Shown here in pieces: positions 6,935 to 13,233 of a DNA stretch of 13,233 nt. Source of the stretch: Kiritimatiellia bacterium (lineage in GTDB: Bacteria; Verrucomicrobiota; Kiritimatiellia; UBA8416); NCBI GenBank assembly GCA_007126175.1, contig SLBU01000185.1:1-13233 (forward strand), given 5' to 3'. Numbering within the stretch: position 1 is the first letter of the stretch; the number at the start of each line of letters is the position of its first letter. The position numbers were made by a program, and so were the translations under genes. The notes below the pieces were generated by a model that was not told the DNA's origin, made no database searches, and saw only the letters and a list, made by a program, of their open reading frames with translations.

Positions 6935-8239
6935 ATGAATACGAAGGTAGACGATGTTGGGGATTGCCGTAAGGCAGTGCAGGTTGAGTTAGGTGCCGAT
7001 GAGATTCGCAATGAGTACGAAACGGTGGTGAAGCTCTTTACGAGCAACGCCCGGATTCCGGGTTTTCGGCCAGGGAAGGCACCCCGAGAGCGTGTGGAAA
7101 GCCGTTTCCGCAAGGATATCGAGAAGGAGCTACAGGATCGCGTACTGCCTCGGGCGTACCACGAGATGCTGGAGAAGGAACAGCTCGCCCCGGTTGCGGT
7201 GGTGGATCTTCAGGATGTCTCGATAGGTGCCCAGGATGGTTTGCGCTTCAAGGCCATTCTGGATGTGAAGCCGACCTTTAAGAGCCCGAAATACAAAAAA
7301 GTTTCGATTGATGCGAAGTCGGCGGAGGTAACCGAGGCAGACATTGATGAGGCGGTCAACGGGGTGCTGCAGCGCATGGCTCGTTATGTAGATGCGGAGA
7401 GTGGCGCGGTTGCCGAGCAGGATCTCGTGCAGATCGACTACACTGCGCAATCTGCCAGCGGTGCGCCACTGGCGCTGGATGGCGAGGGGGTTGCGGAGTT
7501 AACCGAGGGGAAGGACTATTGGTTGCCGGTGGTCGGCGATAATGAGCTGATTCCAGGGTTGCTGGACGCAGTGCGGGGCAAGGAAATCGGCGCATCGGTG
7601 CAATTCAAGGCATATTTTCCGGCAGACTACAAAGTGACGGATTTGGCGGGGCAAAAAATTGCGTATGATATAGTGATCAAGGGGTTACGCAAGATGCAGG
7701 TTCCCGCGTTGGACGAGGCCATTCTCAAGCAGATCGGGATGGAATCGGAAGAAGCGCTGCGTGCGCGTGTGCGTGCGGATCTCGAATCCGCCAAGAAGGA
7801 GCAGGAAGAGGCGCGGCAGCGTGAACAAGTGAACACCTTCTTGCTGGAGAACACGAAAATTTCTGTACCGGAGTCGCAGGTTGCGAACGAGCGCAGCACC
7901 TTGTTGCGGTCGTTGTTGATGCGCATGGCACAGCAGGGTGCAACACGGGAGATGATGGAGCAACACCGCGACGAGGTCATGGCAAATGTGTCGCGTCAAG
8001 CTGAGGAACGGGTGAAGTTGCAATACATTCTGGAGCAAATCGCGGAAGAGGAGAATCTCAAAGTAGAGACAGTGGATATCGATGGGGCATTCGCGAAGCT
8101 GGCCGAGCGGCATGGGATGCCGGTGGAGCGGTTACATGCAGAAGTCGAAAAACAGGAAAACGGGATGGCACAATTTCAGACGGATGTTTTACGCGACAAG
8201 GTCATGAATTTTCTTCTTGGCCAGGCCAAAATCAAATAG
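6935..8239 (+). CDS. tig: Trigger factor, ribosome-associated chaperone and peptidyl-prolyl isomerase
   Basis: Trigger factor docks at the ribosomal exit tunnel and shields new chains. From ATG 6935 it is 434 residues, normal for the family. The N-terminal ribosome-binding domain (1-115) has the docking loop GFRPGKAP at 43-50. The FKBP-like isomerase domain spans about 160-250 (QDLVQIDYTAQ to GQKIAYDIVIKGL). The charged C-terminal helical domain runs about 255-434, including VPESQVANE at 311-319. An in-frame GTG at 6878 would give a 19-residue extension. ATG 6935 is preferred because GAGAGG (6922-6927) sits seven bases before it and because the family begins just before a 'V.VE....E' strand like that at about 15-22. 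clpP starts 15 bases after the stop; tig-clpP-clpX is a widespread gene order linking folding to proteolysis. Confidence 0.96.
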   Translation: MNTKVDDVGDCRKAVQVELGADEIRNEYETVVKLFTSNARIPGFRPGKAPRERVESRFRKDIEKELQDRVLPRAYHEMLEKEQLAPVAVVDLQDVSIGAQDGLRFKAILDVKPTFKSPKYKKVSIDAKSAEVTEADIDEAVNGVLQRMARYVDAESGAVAEQDLVQIDYTAQSASGAPLALDGEGVAELTEGKDYWLPVVGDNELIPGLLDAVRGKEIGASVQFKAYFPADYKVTDLAGQKIAYDIVIKGLRKMQVPALDEAILKQIGMESEEALRARVRADLESAKKEQEEARQREQVNTFLLENTKISVPESQVANERSTLLRSLLMRMAQQGATREMMEQHRDEVMANVSRQAEERVKLQYILEQIAEEENLKVETVDIDGAFAKLAERHGMPVERLHAEVEKQENGMAQFQTDVLRDKVMNFLLGQAKIK

Positions 8240-8254
8240 AACGGGAGTTTACAC

Positions 8255-8878
8255 GTGAGTAGTTACAGTCAAACATTGGTTCCGATGGTGGTGGAGCAGA
8301 CGGGTCGTGGCGAGCGGGCCTATGATATCTTTTCGCGTTTGCTGAAGGACCGCATCATTTTCATTGGGAGTGGCATCAATGACGATGTGAGCAATCTGAT
8401 TATTGCGCAGTTATTGTTTTTGCAAGCCGAGGATCCGGAGAAGGATGTAAATATGTACATCAATTCACCGGGGGGCTCGGTCACGTCCGGTTTGGCCATT
8501 TATGACACCATGCAATTTTTGAAATGTGATGTTGCGACCTACTGCGTGGGTCAGGCCGCCAGTATGGGGGCCGTGCTATTGGCGGCGGGTGCAGCAGGCA
8601 AGCGTTTTGCCTTGCCCAATGCGCGTATTATGATTCATCAGCCGTGGGGTGGTGTGCAGGGGCAGGCCAGTGATATCAGCATCCAGGCCAAGGAAATTCT
8701 GCGTTTACGCGACAGCCTGAACGGTATTTTGTCGCATCATACGGGGCGCAAGCTGGTCGATTTAGAGCGCGAGACGGATCGTGACTTTTTCATGAGTGCG
8801 AGCGAGGCTTGCAGCTATGGATTGGTTGACGAGGTGATTCCGGAGCGTACATTGGATAAGGGTGCCGCGAAGAAATAG
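8255..8878 (+). CDS. clpP: ATP-dependent Clp protease proteolytic subunit
   Basis: ClpP forms a double seven-membered barrel with serine peptidase sites inside and degrades proteins fed in by ClpX. The 207-residue sequence is full length. The catalytic triad is visible as Ser103 ([11 protein letters not shown]), His128 (MIHQP) and Asp177 (TDRDFFMS), with the oxyanion-site segment YINSPGGSV at 68-76. The N-terminus ([20 protein letters not shown]) carries the hallmark of mature active ClpP, with a pro-segment of only about ten residues. The start is GTG 8255, chosen because GGGAG (8243-8247) is seven bases upstream and no ATG fits. clpX follows 50 bases later on the same strand. Confidence 0.97.
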   Translation: MSSYSQTLVPMVVEQTGRGERAYDIFSRLLKDRIIFIGSGINDDVSNLIIAQLLFLQAEDPEKDVNMYINSPGGSVTSGLAIYDTMQFLKCDVATYCVGQAASMGAVLLAAGAAGKRFALPNARIMIHQPWGGVQGQASDISIQAKEILRLRDSLNGILSHHTGRKLVDLERETDRDFFMSASEACSYGLVDEVIPERTLDKGAAKK

Positions 8879-8928
8879 TATCGTTCCCGTGGTCAGCGCT
8901 GCGAGTGCGTGAGTAGTAGGAGAGCAGG

Positions 8929-10230
8929 ATGAGTGATGATGGGCGCAGGCAATGTTCCTTTTGTGGGAAACGCCAAAATGAAGTGCAGCGGTTGATAATC
9001 GGGCCGCGTGTGAATATCTGTAATGAGTGTGTGGATCTGTGCAGTGACATGCTGCAGGAGGAAGCCGAACCTGCCAAGAAGGCAAAAGGCAAAAAAGGCA
9101 AGGAGGCTGATCCTCAGACGTTTGCGGAGGTTGTCGCGAAGCTGCAAGTCCCGAAGCCGCATGAGATTCTGGATGCGCTGGATCAATATGTGGTGGGGCA
9201 TTCCGAGGCCAAGCGGATGCTTTCGGTGGCTGTGCACAATCACTATAAGCGTTTGAAGCAGGAGACACACTTTGAGGCGGATAGTCCCTTTGCCGACGTT
9301 GATATTGAAAAAAGCAATATCATGCTGATCGGCCCGACGGGCAGCGGCAAGACGTTATTGGCGCGGACGCTGGCCAAGGTGTTGGATGTGCCCTTCACGA
9401 TCTGTGATGCCACCACGTTGACCGAGGCCGGCTACGTGGGTGAGGACGTCGAGAATATCCTTTTGAGTCTGCTGCAGGCATCCGATAACGATGTCGCACG
9501 GGCCCAGACGGGGATCATCTATGTGGATGAGATCGACAAAATTGGTCGCAAGACGGAGAATGTATCGATCACGCGTGATGTTTCGGGCGAAGGGGTGCAG
9601 CAAGCGCTCCTAAAGATCCTGGAAGGTACCGTTGCGCGGGTTCCGCCCGGTGGTGGGCGCAAGCACCCCCAGCAGGAATATATCAAGATCGATACCACGA
9701 ATATTCTCTTCATATGCGGGGGTGCCTTTGTGGGGCTGGAGGATATTATCCGGCGTCGTGGGGGGGCCCGCAAGCTCGGCTTCCACGAGGAAGAGACCGC
9801 GCATGCGCTCCTGTTGCATGCGTCGGATTGTCCGGAACCAGAGGATTTGGTGCGCTATGGCCTGATTCCTGAATTGATCGGTCGCTTGCCGGTGATCACG
9901 GCCTTGTCGGAGCTCAGTGAGGATGACCTCGTACGCATTCTTATTGAACCCAAGAATTGCCTGGTGAGGCAATATCAGAAACTTCTGGCGATGGAGGGGA
10001 TCGATCTTTCCTTTACGGATACAGCATTGCGGGAACTGGCGCATCTGGCGGCCAAGCGCGGGACCGGGGCCCGTGGTTTACGTTCGCTGGTGGAGCGCTT
10101 GATGCTCGATGTCATGTTTGAAGCGCCCATGTCCACGACGCAAGGGGGCAAGATTCGAGTCACCAAGACGATGGTGGATCTAAACCGCATCGATACCAGC
10201 TCCCAGCCCGCGCTCCAAGTCGCTTCCTGA
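8929..10230 (+). CDS. clpX: ATP-dependent Clp protease ATP-binding subunit ClpX
   Basis: ClpX is a hexameric AAA+ unfoldase that recognises tagged substrates and threads them into ClpP. The 433-residue sequence is complete. A zinc-binding domain has Cys9, Cys12, Cys31 and Cys34. A Lys-rich linker runs about 46-60 ([15 protein letters not shown]). Walker A is GPTGSGKT (135-142) and the pore loop is GYVG (168-171). Walker B is IIYVDEID (196-203), the arginine finger lies in ELIGRLP (about Arg319), and sensor 2 is GTGARGLR (about Arg382). The ClpP-docking tripeptide is LGF at 283-285 in place of the usual IGF, a conservative change within the range of ClpX proteins. AGGAG at 8918-8922 precedes ATG 8929. 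A run of seven G (9760-9766) encodes part of the sequence just before the LGF loop. Confidence 0.97.
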   Translation: MSDDGRRQCSFCGKRQNEVQRLIIGPRVNICNECVDLCSDMLQEEAEPAKKAKGKKGKEADPQTFAEVVAKLQVPKPHEILDALDQYVVGHSEAKRMLSVAVHNHYKRLKQETHFEADSPFADVDIEKSNIMLIGPTGSGKTLLARTLAKVLDVPFTICDATTLTEAGYVGEDVENILLSLLQASDNDVARAQTGIIYVDEIDKIGRKTENVSITRDVSGEGVQQALLKILEGTVARVPPGGGRKHPQQEYIKIDTTNILFICGGAFVGLEDIIRRRGGARKLGFHEEETAHALLLHASDCPEPEDLVRYGLIPELIGRLPVITALSELSEDDLVRILIEPKNCLVRQYQKLLAMEGIDLSFTDTALRELAHLAAKRGTGARGLRSLVERLMLDVMFEAPMSTTQGGKIRVTKTMVDLNRIDTSSQPALQVAS

Positions 10231-10235
10231 CGGCA

Positions 10236-10249
10236 CTTGGGCGGCCAAG
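10236..10249 (+). terminator. Weak hairpin just after clpX
   Basis: CTTGG (10236-10240) and CCAAG (10245-10249) form a perfect five-base-pair stem with a GCGG loop, five bases after the clpX stop. No T-run follows, so it is not a standard intrinsic terminator. It may simply protect the 3' end, or termination may depend on Rho. Confidence 0.25.
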
Positions 10250-10285
10250 ATAATGCGATGTTGTAACTTGAAGGAGTCAAATGTA

Positions 10286-10327
10286 GCCCGCTGGAGCCTG
10301 TCCGACGGAGCCTTGGCGTAGGCGGGC
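10286..10327. repeat. Probable dispersed palindromic repeat element between clpX and panD
   Basis: The 42-base element begins GCCCGC (10286-10291) and ends GCGGGC (10322-10327), perfect inverted arms. Inside, GCC (10296-10298) can pair with GGC near 10315-10317. The word GGAGCC occurs twice, 14 bases apart (10293-10298 and 10307-10312). It has no coding sense and lies between convergent genes, the usual place for REP-like elements. The sequence style (GGAGCCTTGGCG...GGCGGG) resembles short dispersed repeats I associate with Verrucomicrobiota-like genomes, but only one copy lies in this window, so the repeat status is inference. Confidence 0.45.
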
Positions 10328-10402
10328 CGAAAGCGCGGCTGGGCGTGTGTGGAGCATGTGGTGTCTGTGGAGTGTCCTAGGGGCTTTTCACGGGCTGGCT
10401 AT

Positions 10403-10417
10403 GCGCGATCCACGCGC
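10403..10417. other. GC-only short hairpin near panD 3' end
   Basis: GCGCG (10403-10407) and CGCGC (10413-10417) form a five-base-pair GC stem around ATCCA. It directly adjoins the larger hairpin at 10419-10443, so the two could act together as the 3' boundary of the minus-strand operon. The rest of 10231-10465 holds GTG-rich low-complexity sequence (about 10340-10375, with TGTGGAG twice) and no gene that I can see. Confidence 0.35.
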
Positions 10418-10418
10418 G

Positions 10419-10443
10419 AGGCTGCTTTCGGCGAAAACAGCCT
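10419..10443 (-). terminator. Hairpin after panD, possible terminator or 3'-end stabiliser
   Basis: Arms AGGCTG (10419-10424) and CAGCCT (10438-10443) enclose TTTC and GAAA arms around a GGC loop. Read on the plus strand there is one C-A mismatch. On the minus strand the same position becomes a U-G wobble, so panD-side RNA can form an unbroken 11-pair stem with a three-base loop. It begins 22 bases after the panD stop. There is no U-tract after it on the minus strand, so it is not a classical intrinsic terminator. Confidence 0.45.
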
Positions 10444-10465
10444 ACAAAACTAATGAAGTTACTGG

Positions 10466-10816
10466 TTAGGATTCGGGGCGATTTTCCGCATCGAGGATCG
10501 CGATCAGTGGGTGATGTGCCTTGACTTCCTCCGGGGCAAAGTGCCCGAAGGCAAAGATGATGAGGCGGTCGCCGGTTTTGCCTTTGTGGGCCGTGGCCCC
10601 ATTGAGACAGATGATGCGACTGCCCCGCGGTGCCTCAATCGCATAGGTTTCGAAGCGCTCGCCATTGGCAAGGTTAGAAACCAGGATTTTTTCGTAGGGC
10701 TGGATCTTAACGAGATCCATGAGGTCTCGGTCGATGGTCATGCTGCCGTTATATTCGAGTTCGCAAGATGTCACGCGTGCGTGATGCAATTTGGATTTGA
10801 GCAGGGTAATCAACAT
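10466..10816 (-). CDS. panD: Aspartate 1-decarboxylase (pyruvoyl enzyme)
   Basis: PanD converts L-aspartate to beta-alanine, needed for pantothenate and hence CoA. The 116-residue pro-enzyme is normal in size. It starts with the family signature MLITLLKSKLHHARVT (Lys9) and has the self-cleavage site Gly24-Ser25 in EYNGSMTID, where Ser25 becomes the pyruvoyl cofactor. The active-site group Arg54, Thr57 and Tyr58 in NGERFETYAIE and the oligomer segment IICLNGATAHK (68-78) are also present. AAAGGA (minus strand, 10824-10829) lies seven bases before the ATG. It starts 24 bases after dapL stops and has no promoter of its own that I can see, so the two form an operon; both act on aspartate-derived metabolites. 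Confidence 0.96.
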   Translation of the reverse strand: MLITLLKSKLHHARVTSCELEYNGSMTIDRDLMDLVKIQPYEKILVSNLANGERFETYAIEAPRGSRIICLNGATAHKGKTGDRLIIFAFGHFAPEEVKAHHPLIAILDAENRPES

Positions 10817-10840
10817 GCGGGATTCCTTTGTTTTAGGGTC

Positions 10841-12064
10841 TTATCCGAGAATGGGGCGGATGCGGTCCATGGCACACTCCACATTTTCGCGGCTATTGAA
10901 GGCACTGATGCGGATGTGGCCTTCGCCACAGGAACCAAAGCCGACACCTGGGGTTGTGACAACGCCAGCTTCCTTGAGCAGGCGATCAAAGAAGGACCAG
11001 GAGTCGGTTCCGGTATGGACCCAGATATAGGGCGAATGTTCGCCACCGACGCAGGTGTAGCCTGCTTCGGTTACGACGGTACGGATGCGTGCGGCATTCT
11101 CCATGTAGGCATTGATCAGGGTTTTTACCTGTTGCTGTCCGCCCGGACTATAGATGGCTTCGGCGGCCCGCTGCACAGGGTAGGATACCCCGTTGAATTT
11201 GGTGCAGTGCCGTCGGTTCCAGAGGGCGTGCAGGTCGATCGGTTCACCATGGGAGGTGTAGATTTGACATTCCTTGGGGACGACCGTGTAGGCACAGCGT
11301 GTGCCGGTAAATCCAGCCGTTTTGGAGAAACTCCGGAATTCCACGGCCACCTCACGCGCACCCTCGATTTCATAGATGGTGCGGGGAATGTCCGGATCGC
11401 GGATAAAGGCTTCATAGGCGGCGTCGAATAAGATCAAGGCCTTGTGTTCGCGGGCATAATCGACCCATTCCTGCAAGCACGCACGATCGGCCACGGCCCC
11501 GGTGGGGTTATTGGGGAAACACAGGTAGATCAGATCGACCTCTTCGTCCGGCAACGCGGGTAGATACTGGTTTTCGGGTGTGCATGGCAGATAGACGAGC
11601 CCCGTAAAGGCTCCATCTTCAAATGGACCCGTTCGGCCAGCCATCACATTGGTATCGACATACACGGGGTAGACAGGGTCGGGAATGGCGATCCGGATGT
11701 CCTGGGCAAATAGTTCCTGGAAATTGCCGGTGTCGCACTTGGCGCCATCGCTCACAAAGATTTCCTCGGGGGCAATGGTGACCTTGCGCGGGGCATAGTC
11801 GCCGGCTGCAATGGCTTCGCGCAGGAATTCGTAGCCCTGTTCGGGGCCATAGCCGCGAAAGGTGCTGGCAGATGCCATTTCATCGATGGCGGTATGGAAT
11901 GCCTCTACACAAGCAGGCGGAAGGGGCGAGGTAACGTCGCCAATCCCCAGTTTGATTACCGCAATATCAGGATGGTTCTTCTGAAAGGCGCTCACGCGTT
12001 TGGCAATATCGGAGAACAGATAGGAGGCTTGCAATTTGAGAAAGTTTTCATTGGCGAGTATCAT
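10841..12064 (-). CDS. dapL: LL-diaminopimelate aminotransferase
   Basis: DapL transfers an amino group from glutamate to tetrahydrodipicolinate in one step, giving LL-diaminopimelate for lysine and peptidoglycan and bypassing the acyl-blocked DapD/DapC/DapE route. The 407-residue product has a fold-type I PLP site: the FPNNPTG segment (183-189), Asp214 and Tyr217 (LFDAAYEAF), the PLP lysine Lys248 in [14 protein letters not shown], and a substrate-carboxylate Arg at about 385 (HIRISAF). The motifs [28 protein letters not shown] and [12 protein letters not shown] are typical of DapL rather than ordinary aspartate aminotransferases. An in-frame ATG at 12124 would add 20 residues. ATG 12064 is preferred because family members start M..N.N...L...YLF and because GGAAAG lies upstream. 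The pathway is found in Chlamydiota, Verrucomicrobiota, cyanobacteria and plants. Confidence 0.95.
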   Translation of the reverse strand: MILANENFLKLQASYLFSDIAKRVSAFQKNHPDIAVIKLGIGDVTSPLPPACVEAFHTAIDEMASASTFRGYGPEQGYEFLREAIAAGDYAPRKVTIAPEEIFVSDGAKCDTGNFQELFAQDIRIAIPDPVYPVYVDTNVMAGRTGPFEDGAFTGLVYLPCTPENQYLPALPDEEVDLIYLCFPNNPTGAVADRACLQEWVDYAREHKALILFDAAYEAFIRDPDIPRTIYEIEGAREVAVEFRSFSKTAGFTGTRCAYTVVPKECQIYTSHGEPIDLHALWNRRHCTKFNGVSYPVQRAAEAIYSPGGQQQVKTLINAYMENAARIRTVVTEAGYTCVGGEHSPYIWVHTGTDSWSFFDRLLKEAGVVTTPGVGFGSCGEGHIRISAFNSRENVECAMDRIRPILG

Positions 12065-12136
12065 GACGTTATATTCTTTCCAGGTTAATATGAGGGCAGT
12101 GGGGTGCTCCACCGGCTTGCCCATTCAGCAGTCAAT

Positions 12137-12164
12137 ATAATAGGTTGCATTTAGCATCTGTCAA
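12137..12164 (-). promoter_or_regulatory. Predicted sigma-70-type promoter for dapL-panD
   Basis: On the minus strand a perfect -35 box TTGACA (12159-12164) is followed after 16 bases by TATTAT (12137-12142), five of six matches to the -10 box. Transcription would begin near 12130, giving a leader of about 65 bases before the dapL ATG at 12064. That supports the shorter dapL start, although the ATG at 12124 would also lie just inside such a transcript. Confidence 0.6.
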
Positions 12165-12196
12165 AAGGTTTATGGGCAAACATCGCAACGCGGATC

Positions 12197-12225
12197 TTGC
12201 ATCCTGCAACATATTGCAGTATCTG
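12197..12225 (+). promoter_or_regulatory. Weak promoter candidate for rfbA with a dyad in its spacer
   Basis: TTGCAT (12197-12202) and TATCTG (12220-12225) are 17 bases apart, with four and three consensus matches. The perfect dyad CTGCAA-CATA-TTGCAG (12204-12219) fills the spacer almost exactly. If the promoter is real, a dimeric regulator bound there would sit between the two boxes. The promoter match is weak. Confidence 0.25.
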
Positions 12226-12241
12226 TTCTCAACGAACAATC

Positions 12242-12271
12242 TGGGATCACGGGCTTATGGTAACGATCCCA
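12242..12271. repeat. Inverted repeat upstream of rfbA
   Basis: TGGGATC (12242-12248) and GATCCCA (12265-12271) are perfect seven-base inverted arms with 16 bases between. They lie about 100 bases before the rfbA start, in the presumed leader or promoter region. They could be a regulator's binding site or an RNA hairpin with a large loop; nothing in the sequence decides between these. Confidence 0.4.
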
Positions 12272-12367
12272 AATTCGAACTAGACTGGGAATCGATAAAA
12301 AGACAGAATGATTCCGAGAACGCATCACTCACAAGTGCACAGGATTCATGGCAGAAAAGGAGTCAAC

Positions 12368-13233
12368 ATGAAGGGGATCATTCTGGCGGGGGGGGCAGGG
12401 ACAAGACTGTATCCAGCCACTCTGCCTGTTTGTAAGCAGTTGTTGCCGATTTATGACAAGCCTTTGATCTATTATCCACTCTCGACACTTATGTTGGCGG
12501 GTATTCGGGATGTATTGATTATATCGACAACGGAGGATACGCCGCGGTTTCAACAGTTGCTGGGCGATGGCTGTTCGTTAGGAATGCGTTTTTCGTATGC
12601 CGTGCAGACTGAACCGCGGGGCTTGGCGGATGCGTTTATTGTGGGGCGAGAGTTCGTTGGCGATGATCATGTATGCTTGGTTCTTGGAGACAACATCTTT
12701 TATGGACATGGACTTGCTAACTTGCTTAGTCAGGCGGTTGCGTCTGGATCGGGTGCCACCGTTTTCGGGTATCATGTGCAGGATCCTGAACGCTATGGTG
12801 TCGTGGATTTTGATGCGCAAGGCAAGGTTTTGTCGATTGAGGAAAAACCCGAGAAGCCCAAGAGCAATTATGCCGTGGTTGGACTCTATTTTTATGATAA
12901 CGATGTTTTGGATATTGCAGCGAATATCAAGCCCGGTAGGCGTGGTGAGATTGAGATCACGGATGTGAATCTGGAGTATTTGCGTCGAGGCAAGCTATCG
13001 GTGAAGGTGATGAATCGAGGATATGCCTGGTTGGATACAGGGACGCACGACTCGATGGCGGATGCAACCAATTTCGTGAAAGCCATCGAGGATCGGCAGG
13101 GACTGAAAATCGGTTGTCTTGAGGAAATTGCCTTTCGCAAAGGATTTATTGATAAGCAGATGCTTCTGAACCTGGCGGAAAAATATTCTAAGGGTGGCTA
13201 TGGCGTATATTTGCGGCATGTGGCTGAAGAAGC
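12368..13233 (+). CDS. rfbA: Glucose-1-phosphate thymidylyltransferase (partial, 3' end outside window)
   Basis: RmlA/RfbA joins dTTP and glucose 1-phosphate to make dTDP-glucose, the first step to dTDP-L-rhamnose and related sugars for surface polysaccharide. The frame is open from ATG 12368 to the window edge, 288 codons, and the family is about 290-295 residues, so only the last few are missing. It opens with the nucleotide-binding signature [16 protein letters not shown], then [22 protein letters not shown] (metal-site Asp), [59 protein letters not shown] and [11 protein letters not shown], all in the expected order. AAGGAG (12357-12362) is five bases before the ATG. A run of eight G (12388-12395) encodes the Gly-Gly of the signature. 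Codon use looks more AT-rich than in the genes to the left, as often seen at the edge of a polysaccharide cluster. rfbB, rfbC and rfbD would be expected downstream. Confidence 0.96.
   Translation, partial: MKGIILAGGAGTRLYPATLPVCKQLLPIYDKPLIYYPLSTLMLAGIRDVLIISTTEDTPRFQQLLGDGCSLGMRFSYAVQTEPRGLADAFIVGREFVGDDHVCLVLGDNIFYGHGLANLLSQAVASGSGATVFGYHVQDPERYGVVDFDAQGKVLSIEEKPEKPKSNYAVVGLYFYDNDVLDIAANIKPGRRGEIEITDVNLEYLRRGKLSVKVMNRGYAWLDTGTHDSMADATNFVKAIEDRQGLKIGCLEEIAFRKGFIDKQMLLNLAEKYSKGGYGVYLRHVAEE

Larger units (their letters stand above)
12065..12367. other. Divergent intergenic region between dapL and rfbA
   Basis: These 303 bases separate two genes that point away from each other. They hold a clear minus-strand promoter for dapL-panD, a weaker plus-strand promoter candidate, two inverted repeats and the rfbA ribosome site (AAGGAG, 12357-12362). 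Base composition is visibly more AT-rich than the genes to the left. A plus-strand frame is open from 12145 into rfbA, but it resembles no known protein, lacks a ribosome site and overlaps rfbA in another frame, so I do not call it a gene. Confidence 0.7.

Noticed and set aside
10271..10286. AAGGAG ribosome-site-like sequence followed by ATG and an immediate TAG
   Set aside because: It resembles the rfbA start region (AAGGAGTCAA then ATG) but the frame is a start followed directly by a stop. With no further coding sequence it is probably chance.
10511..11431. Long plus-strand open frame (306 codons) opposite panD and dapL
   Set aside because: It runs antisense to two unmistakable conserved enzymes and matches no family. 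The frame is a by-product of their GC-rich codons.
12145..12435. Possible small gene upstream of rfbA
   Set aside because: No ribosome site, no recognisable sequence, and its 3' end overlaps rfbA in a different frame with a Gly-run artefact. It is better explained as regulatory DNA.

Overview
The window comes from a Gram-negative bacterium with an outer membrane: it has a TonB-type energy transduction operon and a dTDP-sugar gene for surface polysaccharide. Several features fit the PVC group (Verrucomicrobiota, Kiritimatiellota, Lentisphaerota, Chlamydiota). Lysine/diaminopimelate synthesis goes through LL-diaminopimelate aminotransferase (dapL), and coaE lies directly before rho and tig-clpP-clpX run together; as I recall, both arrangements also occur in Chlamydia. 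Kiritimatiellota or Verrucomicrobiota is my best guess, from gene content and protein character only. Most of the DNA is moderately GC-rich and the plus strand is G-rich. The last ~1.1 kb looks visibly more AT-rich.

Layout. (1) 1-4554, plus strand: a tightly packed operon. It holds the 3' end of a probable DUF3450 gene, a large ExbB-like protein with a periplasmic coiled coil, a second short ExbB, ExbD, TonB and a secreted TPR protein. The first four genes are joined by ATGA stop/start overlaps. This is the TtpC-type TonB arrangement known from marine gammaproteobacteria. (2) 4560-6822, plus: a good sigma-70-type promoter, then coaE (last step of CoA synthesis) and rho (transcription terminator, with an 84-residue disordered N-terminal extension). 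(3) 6830-10230, plus: trigger factor, ClpP and ClpX, a protein folding and proteolysis cluster. (4) 10231-10465: a non-coding gap between convergent genes with several hairpins and a probable dispersed repeat. (5) 10466-12064, minus: dapL-panD, two genes of aspartate-family metabolism, with a strong promoter at 12137-12164. (6) 12065-12367: a divergent regulatory region with inverted repeats. (7) 12368-end, plus: rfbA/rmlA, glucose-1-phosphate thymidylyltransferase, open to the window edge and probably only a few codons short of its end.

How they work together. Region 1 is one machine: two ExbB-type proteins and ExbD form a proton-driven motor that energises TonB, and the DUF3450 and TPR proteins are probable periplasmic accessories. 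PanD makes beta-alanine for pantothenate and CoaE completes CoA, so two ends of one pathway lie about 5 kb apart, without evidence of shared control.

Most of the window is conserved housekeeping sequence. I found no defence system, mobile element, CRISPR array, tRNA or rRNA, and no clear candidate for a wholly new system. The items most worth a second look are the TtpC-type operon, the Rho extension and its altered P-loop, the non-coding element downstream of clpX, and the dyads upstream of rfbA.
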